Source of the DNA: Brachyhypopomus gauderio
Taxonomy: Eukaryota > Chordata > Actinopteri > Gymnotiformes > Hypopomidae
Direction: 5' to 3'
Assembly: GCF_052324685.1 (NCBI RefSeq)
Contig: NC_135219.1
Span: 20,158,985-20,222,984 of the forward strand
Length of the DNA stretch: 64,000 nucleotides
The position numbers were made by a program, and so were the translations under genes. Each line of letters begins with the position of its first letter. Position 1 is the stretch's first letter. The notes below the pieces were generated by a model. It worked only from the letters and a program-made list of their open reading frames with translations, was not told the origin of the DNA and searched no databases. Of the stretch, positions 54,321 to 64,000 are shown in pieces.

Positions 54321-57300
54321 AGGGTAATACTTGCTATTAGTTATATTGTGTTATTGTTTAATAATGATTCTTGTGTTATTGCTTTAAGCGCATCAGAATA
54401 AATGTCTAATAGGTTAACTCTGGAAAGCTTGTGCAAATGTGTAGAAGAGCTGTGACACATTGCTACATATAATTCACCTCAGATTAACAGAAAGGGTTCA
54501 GGTACAATACAGCAATGTTTTATGTCTTTACTAATTTATCTGGCCTTTAAAAATTATAAGGAGCAGCCAGAATATTCATTCATACAAAGATAAATAATTA
54601 TGCATATAAATTAAAACATGAATGTTTTGTCTGAGATTCTTGATCAGCTGAAAAGCACCTTGCTACAAAACACTGCCAATGAAACAAGGGGAGGGAGCTA
54701 ATTTTAAATTATGAGTATCTGGAATTATTTAATTAGTAAGGCTGCTGTCTTGACTCATTTGAATCACTCTATTTTTGGAACATAGAAATAAACTCAAATC
54801 AGTGTGACAAGTTAAAAAATGTCTACTGTAGGTCTAGTCTTGCTTTATTTTGAGACCATATTTACATCAATGTTGTACTGAACAACATAAGATCATGTTA
54901 GGACATGTGTAACTTGCCATAGTGAAATAAACAGACAAATAAATAAATGAATTAATCACAGTGCATTATAAACACCTAAAATTTGAGTATTTATATTTAC
55001 TATCAAAATCTGCAGCTCAAAACTTTGTCTCCTCACTCTCAGAGAAGACATTGGCTGGTTCTCACAGGAAGAGAGAAGGTAACCTTGTTGTGAAGCAGAG
55101 GAAATCTCTTATTTTCAGCAAATGTCTTGGCACATCAAACCTGATATTCTCATTCTCTCTCCCTCTCCCTCCCTCTCTCTCTCTCTCTCTCCCTCTCTCT
55201 CTCTCTCACTCTCTCACTCTTTTCCTCTCTCCTTAAAAAACAAAGCTGTTGATGACTTTTCACAGCAATAGCAGAAGATCTGACTGGATGGTGCCATGTA
55301 CAGGATTTACACATGTGCTTTTAATTGTTTTGGAGCTGTTTGCCTGGGCCTACTGCAGGAGCAGTGGCAGCTGAACCGGGTCTCACTTCAGGCTCTTAAA
55401 AAATGGGCAGTTGTTGAGTTGGACTCACCAATACATGAAGAGAGGGATGTTCAAATTTCATATACAGGCAAAAAAATAATAATAAATGCAATCACATCCC
55501 TCTGCTGAAAATGTCCTGCAAATTGCATAAAAATCAGTAAGATTGAAATAATAAAATATAGATTAGCATTTTGATACTGACTGCTCCTGCACATCATTTT
55601 GCTTCAAAGAAGGGAAAGATAAATGATGATGCTATTAAAAGTGAACTAATTAAGGAATGGTTCTTTTAAAAACTCATTAACGACCGTCTCATTTACATAA
55701 TGATGCATATTAATTAAGTTTTAATGAATCTGAGCTTCAATCAAGTCATTTTTGGCTGTGAAACAATTTTGACGAATGCAAAAAAGCCAACAACAATGTG
55801 CTTAAATGTATTTTTCATATCGGATGAAAAAGGATGTTTTTTTTTTTCAATTTCTGAAACATGACATTCACGTTTTGTTTGTTGTCAATACTAATGCACG
55901 GTATAGAGCTGTATGTTAATTACTTTAACTGACAAATACACTGCCAGTTACAAAAGAATTAAAGGAACATACATACATGTCTGTGCATTCATTTTCTATA
56001 TATGTCAAAAGGCTGTGTATTTCCTTGGAATTCTTATTCTTAATTCTATAGGATTTGAAGAACGTTGCTTCTGAGCGTAAAAGTATTATCATGACAACAT
56101 AGTATTTAATTACAGGCCTTCTAAATTCTAAACATTGCCAGCTGATGTGATTTATGTATTTGTTCCTTTTCATTAAGGACTGCATCATTACAGTTAGGTT
56201 TAATTGATTTCTCAAATAACACGTGGAATCAAAAGGCATTTTTGTCATACATTTGCGGCTGTAGTAATAATATTGACGTCTGACAGCACATATCATTGCA
56301 CGTGACCTTCAATCCCGACTCCCAAGCGCTCATCCCGTTTCGCCTGGAGTTGCGGGCGAGAACCGCGAACGTGCTTGAGTCCGGGTCAGGGGTCAGGGGT
56401 CAGGGGGAAGCGTGTAAATGAAATGAGGAAGCAGATGCTTGTTAATTACGAGAACTGTGACTGACGAGATTTGATGAGCGTGGGCACACTTGTCCCTTGT
56501 CAGACAGCAGCTGCTGTCACCCGCCTTCCTGTGGGCTCCTTTCTCCCCCAGAATCCCCTGCAGGGTCGCTGCGTCCTGCCCACCCTCGAGCGGCGCCAAA
56601 ACCAGCTCGCATGCAAATAGCGGGACGAGCTGTAACGGCTGCAAATCCTCCCCCTGTCTCACCTTCACACGACACTCATTCAATTTCTGATGCGTGGAAG
56701 TGACTCGCTGTCTGCGTGTGTGTGTATGTATATGTGCTGTTTTCTCTTGGGCGGGTGGGGGTTTGTGTTCATGTTATGTTGTCTGTACTATGGACCTTCA
56801 TTTTCAGCCCACTGCATGTAGAGACATGGACGTGGGGGATGGGGTGGGTCTACCTGTGCAATGATTTCTGCATTTCGCTTCAGGACACCACAGTTCATTA
56901 AATAAGACAAAAGTCATAACAGTAGTGACTTAGGTGTTTTTTCTCGTTTCTTTTTCAAGGACGCACAAGCAACTGTTTTGATTTGAACACCTGTACATTT
57001 TCAATAATCTGCTTATTTAACATAAAAATGTTCCAGAAAGCCAAAGAATGCAAATGCTTAAGCAAAAAAAAAGGCTGTTGGCATTTTTAATACATTCAGT
57101 TCTGCAACAATTGAAACTTTCTTAAAGGGGCAAAAAAAAAAAAAATCATCAAATGGATGAAGCAAGCATCACAGGTCCAGTCATATCTGAGAGCTCCATC
57201 ACACAGATGCTTCTTGCCTGCTTCCTTTGAAGCATTTAAATAGGGCAGGCATGTATTTCAGTCCTACAGCCTCCACCTCTATCTCACACCTGGGACTTAA
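54321..57300. other. Gene desert, part 5
   Basis: No gene recognised. A CT-rich run is at 55157-55215. The stretch 55630-55770 is complex and AT-rich with ACTAATTAAGG and CATATTAATTAAG, another candidate noncoding element. Sequence at 56300-56600 is moderately CpG-rich with a GGTCAGG triplicate near 56383-56406. Confidence 0.45.
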
Positions 57301-57327
57301 GGTGTTTCAACAATAGTGTTTGGCAGA

Positions 57328-58330
57328 GACAGAGAGAGAGAGAGAGAGAAAGAAACAGAGAGAGAAACAAGAACCACTTTTCTTCTTCTGCGGAAATCCC
57401 ACACCAGAGCACACCAAAGGTATCAAAACAAAGAGGGTGAGAGAAATAAACCCAAACGCTTGCCTGATGAATAATCTGAATGAGGAAATGAAGCGGTATG
57501 AAGTACTGGTGCAAGACGCAAGCAGACGGATAAGACTGCATGCAATTAGGTCAGCATACCCAATGTAGGGCTTATCTCCACACACACTCACCTTCTCCAC
57601 ACGCACAAATATGTGAGTCCTACTAACAGTTAAATCTTCCATATACATGTCTTCCGATACACTAAAGTTGACTACAGCTAGGTGAAATTCTGATCATCAT
57701 TTTCTTTTCTTCTGAGATTACTGCCCTAGCCAGGCCTATAAACGCCACCGTGTTTAGATATTAGAGGCAGCTCTTTCACCATTCCTCATAGTGATAAACA
57801 GAAGCTTAAGACACAGGATTGCTAACTTGTTGAAAAGTAAATTACAGTGGTGCCAAGTCATTATGTGGAATCAGCGAGATGATTGGTTGGTGCTGGTGGG
57901 CCAAGGAGGTGCTTGCAATGGTCGTACAGGTAAAACAGCACCTGAGGCGCCAGGATTCAGGTCAGCACGGCCACAGAACACACTAACCAAATGCTGCGTC
58001 ATGAGGGCCAAACCTCAGACAAAAGGGAATATTGACATTTTATCACACGTTATGGTTTAGAAGTGTCTAACCTAACGTACACTAGTCAAGAAAAATATTT
58101 ACCACAGTGGTGAAATTACAGTGCTGGAAACGCCTCCATCGTGGAGATCTATCCAAATGACTTAGGCACGTGACTCTGCCTTTTACGCACTGCTCCGCCT
58201 CTCGACGCTCAGAAGTCTGAGGAAAAACTTGGAGGAAAATAAAACTTTTTCAAATTGTCAGTTCACTGACAAAAAAAAACAGAGAGAGAGAGAGACAGAA
58301 AGAGAAAAAGAGAGAGAGAAAGTGAAAAGT
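57328..58330 (+). repeat. Purine-rich (GA)n tracts at 57328-57365 and 58280-58330
   Basis: Two GA-rich runs about 950 bases apart, with no gene between. Lys/Arg/Glu-rich open frames over them are artefacts of the repeats. Confidence 0.85.
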
Positions 58331-58699
58331 CAACAAAGAGCCTCTATATATGAGACCCCCAAAGAGGAAGGAGAGCTTCGTCTAGAGATTGCAGTGGCAC
58401 ATCTCCAGGTGACAAATATGTCAGCGTCTAAAACCCTGTGGCACAATTATGCCACCATAGCTCTGAGAGCGAGCGATAGAGGAGGGGAGAGAGAAAAAGA
58501 GAAAAAGAAAGCGAGAGAGGTGCTGCTTTGGTGTGAGAAAGTCATCACAGACCATGGCTTATGCTGTGAGACAGCCCAAGGGATGCAGTTTGCTCGTATA
58601 ACAAAGCATTCCTCCATTTTGAATACGGTTAAGAACGTTCCAGCTAAGTCTGCTGGCTGGGCTGATCCTCTGGTGGCAGCAGCTTCCTCAGGGACGTAA

Positions 58700-61600
58700 T
58701 AAAACAACGTTCATTACTGGAAACACAAACTACGTATACCCATATAAATCGTTAAAAAAACAGGAAATCCCACAATCAAGCCCAGTGAATTTATTGATAA
58801 CCTTGGCATAAACATCTGCTTAATTTCTGTAGGAAACGATTATACACGCAGGGTGCTGGCAATGTTTGAATTTCGTGACCAAATGTCGTCCGTATTGTTG
58901 ATTTGTTTTAGGGCAGCATTCATCTATACTGTGATTAACAATAGGACTGAGCATTGGGGACCCAGCGGTGGAATGATGGTGGTGGGGTGGGGGTGGAGGG
59001 TGGAGGGTGGAGCTGTGTTGCGCTGCAACTAGGTCAAACTGGCAAAGGAACAAAACATAACAGACCAAGAGTTTGTAGAAATCATTACAGGAAAACAAAC
59101 TTGTCACTCACTTGACACTCTGTTTTGCTTCCAAAGCAGAGAACGATAGAAAAAAGCAGAATCTCCATTGCAAATAAGCACCATAGTTGTGAAGTTCCCT
59201 GTTTGAAATGCACATCAAATCAGCAGAAAAAGCAGCTCCGTACCTTGTCAGTGACATCTGGGGACATATGAAGTTGTGAGCCTTTGTTTTCAGCCTGGAG
59301 TGGAGGGTGGGATGGGAGAAATTCTAGAGACACACATTCATAAAATATACATATGACTTTTATCTTCTATATCTACACACATAAATGGGTGTAGCCTACT
59401 GCTGGAAGGACAGGGAGAAGGTTACTCTGAAACATTTTGCAGAGAAATCTTGCCTAATGTAAAAGAGCATATTATTTTTTAAATGATAGCCGAAAACCAT
59501 TCATACAGCTCATATTCACCTTTAATCGGATATTCACTGTTAACGCCTGTCTGTTATCAGTCTGAGCCAGTGTTACGGTTGTAATTGTTGGTATTTTTTT
59601 CATACTTAGTCTTTATTACTTAGAAACTTTTTTTTTTCTCGCAAAATCAAATTTACTGACAGCTGATACGGCATTAAGTCATGTTTCACAAGCCTGTCTC
59701 TCGTGAAATTACTGCAGCTCATGCTGAGAAGCCAGAAGTACATGTTGGGATTTCCTTCAGAAAAAGTGGATTCATACACTTGCTCTTAATTTATAGGTTA
59801 CAGCATCTGAACAGTGAGCACAGTGAACAGTGAGTCCTTATTCTTCAAATAGTGTGTAAATAGGCTGAGATTTTTTAATGAGCTACTTTTCACTCCATGG
59901 AAAATGTATTTTGATGTATGGCTTTTTAAAGGATGTCTCCAGCAAACATTTGCTTTCATTTAGATTTTCAAAATGAAATAAAAACATGAATTCAAATGAA
60001 TCCGAATTCAAGTACATATAATTAATTAGCATATAGCATATACTTAATTAGCGTAATCAAGCACAGTTAAATATAGTTTAATTACATTTTTAAAAGGATG
60101 CATGTAATTTTTTACAATATAACAATATGAGTGGTAGTGTTAAGTTTCTGCTGGTGAAAATTACTTTGCAAATTATGATGTAATGTTAAAATTTTAAATT
60201 GTTAAAATTAAACAATTTTTGTAATTAATCAATTACTCCTGAAATGAGAGGCATTCTAATTACATTCAATTCTATTTGCATGCACATTTAACCTGTTGAG
60301 CATCTTAACCTGTAATGTGAACATGAGAGTGTGTTACGATGGGGTAGAGGTGGCATAGGGCAGCACACTAATGTCCTACACTACCCATGGAGTGCCATAG
60401 AGCAGATATCACTCATTCTCTGCATTTCTACCATTCAAAGCTTCTGCATTAGTTCACCTATTAAATGCATTGTCAAAGATGAAACTCCTCTCTTTGCTGC
60501 TTAACAACAGTTAAGAAAGTATGTATCACATTTCAGCAGTAATCAGGTAAGCTATATTACTCACAAGACTTTACATCAGCTAAGCTAATACATTGCCTTA
60601 TGTAAAATCTATAATAATAATAAAACAATTATACATTTTTTTGAACAATTTGCAGTAGGTCTAGCAGGAGAAATGCTCCTGAGGTTTGATTGGACCGGAG
60701 GGAGAAGGTAGGACAAGATAATCTCCTACACATTTGAATAAACAAACAAACAGCTTTTCAAGCCTTAATGTGTTTCCCTATCAAACCCTTCACGTCTGTG
60801 CTTAACTTGTGTGCTGTCATAACAAGTCCATGAAAAATGTTAAAACAGCCATTATATTGAACTATCCAGGGTTGTATACCTAAACTAATATAGATCCAGT
60901 TAAAGGATAAGTAAAATGAAACAATGTAAAGTACACGTCCAACTGAATACACTGCACATGAGTTTGTAAAATAATTTTTTCTTATTTGGAGATGTGTTAA
61001 GCAAACTCGGTGAGGTCAGTACCGTCGGATTCCAGGGCAAATTGGCCAGTGAGAGTAGATATGGACTTCAGATTGCCTTCAACACGGCGACACCTTTTAC
61101 ACAAGCAGCGTGTTTGGGCGCGTCTTATATGACAAACCTTCTGCTCAACAGCCACGTCTTCCTCGTGCAGTCGTCTTTAGCCCAGCTGCCACGAAGAGCA
61201 GCTATCTAGCCTCGCTTGTGGTTAACATCTTAATTCCCTCGGCTTTGTCTTGAGGCGAATGTGCATTTTTTTTGTTTTCTGTTGACAGTGAGCATTTTGC
61301 GAAGACTCAGAGTATAAAAAAATGCGAAATATTTCCTGAACAGACTTGCGGAATTCAAGGTTGAGAGCTATGTTGTTGCTATTATATATAACTATTACAG
61401 TGGTGCTTTGGAGCGGTGCGAGTGTGTTATGCCTTCCTTGTCGCGATTCACGCTCCGCACACATGACAATTCATCTCTGTAGAATCCATTACGTTCCTTT
61501 GAGATTTGTGACACACTGAGACACGTTATAAGATTTTGCACATCGAGCTGTGGCTCTTCGTATCTGATTAAGGGTCATTCGTGTACGGTGATGTAGACGA

Positions 61601-61980
61601 CGTGCATACTTCGGGGTCAAAGTTTAGGGGTCAACTAGGAATCCACCCCTGTGAGTGGCTCTTCTTTCACTCTAGTGCAGAAAACTAGGGTTTCTCTAAA
61701 CTGAACCGCGTTTCTCCGAGCACATTACACGTGTGTGGGATGATGTCCAGCAAGAAGCTGAAGTCATGGAAGTCGACCTAGAGAAAGGGGCATCTTGGTG
61801 TGATTGGCACCACAGGGGAAAGTGACAGAGCACCTCACCAAGGTTACTTCCAAGGAGAGCACAGCCAATTACTATGCAGATCAGTGCTGGATGTAGTTTA
61901 GGGGGGATTGCTCCGATGCAATCACATTAGCTGGCCAGAGGAGGAAAACGGCTGTCTGACCTCAATCACTGGAGGCTGGA
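58700..61980. other. Gene desert, part 6
   Basis: No gene recognised. A GGTGGGGTGGGGGTGGAGGG run lies near 58980-59005. Around 59990-60300 the sequence is very AT-rich with repeated TTAATTAGC. Confidence 0.45.
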
Positions 61981-61986
61981 GAAGTG

Positions 61987-62036
61987 AGATGAGGAGAGGA
62001 GAGGAGAGGAGGAGAGGAGAGGAGGAGAGGAGAGGC
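61987..62036 (+). repeat. (GAGGA)n purine repeat
   Basis: About ten imperfect GAGGA pentamers on the plus strand. Confidence 0.9.
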
Positions 62037-62768
62037 TAGACAGACCTGTTGGCTTTTCTCCTTCGAGCCACTGTTCTCTCATCTGCATGGGATTAACAAA
62101 CCAAACAGCACACTGGATCCTGTATGCGAAATCACGTCGATGCGAGGGTGCTTGTGCTGGTCTTGATTTGGCCTGCTGATGTAATGTGTTTAGCATGCTG
62201 TAAAATATCTATTTACGCTGATTCTGAAAATTGCTTCTGGTATTATCATCATAATCACCATTGTAGTCGTCATGTCTGTGCCTCCCAGTGCAACACTCAT
62301 GGACTACATTCCCCATAATCCTCCTGTTCATTCCTCTTTCTGTTCACCTGTTGTCCATGACCTTTGAGATTTGTTTTTGTATTTATGAGTTTTTTCCTGT
62401 TCTTTGTGTTATCTATCGTTTCTAAGCCACTGGTAACATTCTGGTGTGGACTCATTGCCTAGTCCTGGTTGCTGGTAGTTTTTGTCTGGTTTATCTGCCT
62501 GCTTTACTGATGTACCTGTGTAGACTGCATCTGTACTTTTGTATAGCGTTTATTAAACACGGTTTTACTTGGCTGGACGCCAAGCCTGACAATGGTCATG
62601 ACATCACCACCAAAAACAACAACAATATAAGTAATGAACAAACAGATAAACAAATAAATAAGAATAGTAATAATATACCTGGACCTATTTATAGTTTGTG
62701 TGTTTATATAGATCTGCTGCAGACATTGTGTCCACAATACCAGCCATGGTTGTGTGTGTGTGTATGAG

Positions 62769-63962
<1,194 letters not shown>

Positions 63963-64000
<38 letters not shown>
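63963..64000 (+). repeat. (GA)n microsatellite cut by the window end
   Basis: A run of GA dinucleotides continues to the last base of the window. Confidence 0.95.

Noticed and set aside
58229-58699. 156-codon forward frame
   Set aside because: The Lys/Arg/Glu-rich part is a GA repeat and the rest resembles no family.

Overview
This is vertebrate nuclear DNA, most likely from a teleost fish. The evidence is spliced genes whose exons match vertebrate galectin-8, galactosylceramidase, adenylate kinase 7 and poly(A) polymerase alpha, a Gmr1-type LTR retrotransposon known mainly from fish and other deuterostomes, and very abundant simple repeats and minisatellites. I cannot name the species. All exon boundaries were read by eye from GT/AG sites, reading phase and recalled family sequence; none has been checked against transcripts.

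Layout. 1-3410: the 3' part of a Ty3/Gypsy-like element with integrase placed before reverse transcriptase, and its 3' LTR. 3987-4421: a GC-rich terminal exon of an unidentified plus-strand gene. 11449-7245 (minus): a complete galectin-8 gene in eight coding exons, with a fossil LINE tail in one intron. 11897-14484: a 2.6 kb element with 42-bp terminal inverted repeats and subterminal 14-bp arrays. It contains a perfect hairpin and a truncated Crypton/KIAA1958-like ORF. 14489-14780: a 19-bp minisatellite ending about 75 bp before the galactosylceramidase start codon. 14856-19176: GALC, 17 coding exons, 660 codons. 19627-24114: AK7, 18 coding exons, 685 codons. 25599-35418: PAPOLA, 23 coding exons, 705 codons, with a 1.5 kb minisatellite in intron 1.

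From about 36.7 kb to the end I see no convincing coding exon. This gene desert holds simple repeats and two satellite blocks: about 2.5 kb of a 30-bp repeat at 46.2-48.7 kb, then a second array to 49.2 kb. It also holds several complex, homeobox-motif-rich stretches that could be conserved noncoding elements. In human the AK7-PAPOLA pair is followed by VRK1 and then the large BCL11B desert, so regulatory desert DNA after PAPOLA would be plausible here; that is inference from synteny.

The genes do not form one pathway. GALC is a lysosomal lipid hydrolase, galectin-8 a secreted or cytosolic glycan-binding protein, AK7 a ciliary adenylate kinase, and PAPOLA the nuclear mRNA polyadenylation enzyme. 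The least ordinary features are the nested transposon region between galectin-8 and GALC, the minisatellite at the GALC 5' end, a P-G-T variant in the AK7 nucleotide-monophosphate site, a GC-AG intron in PAPOLA, and a satellite open in all three forward frames.
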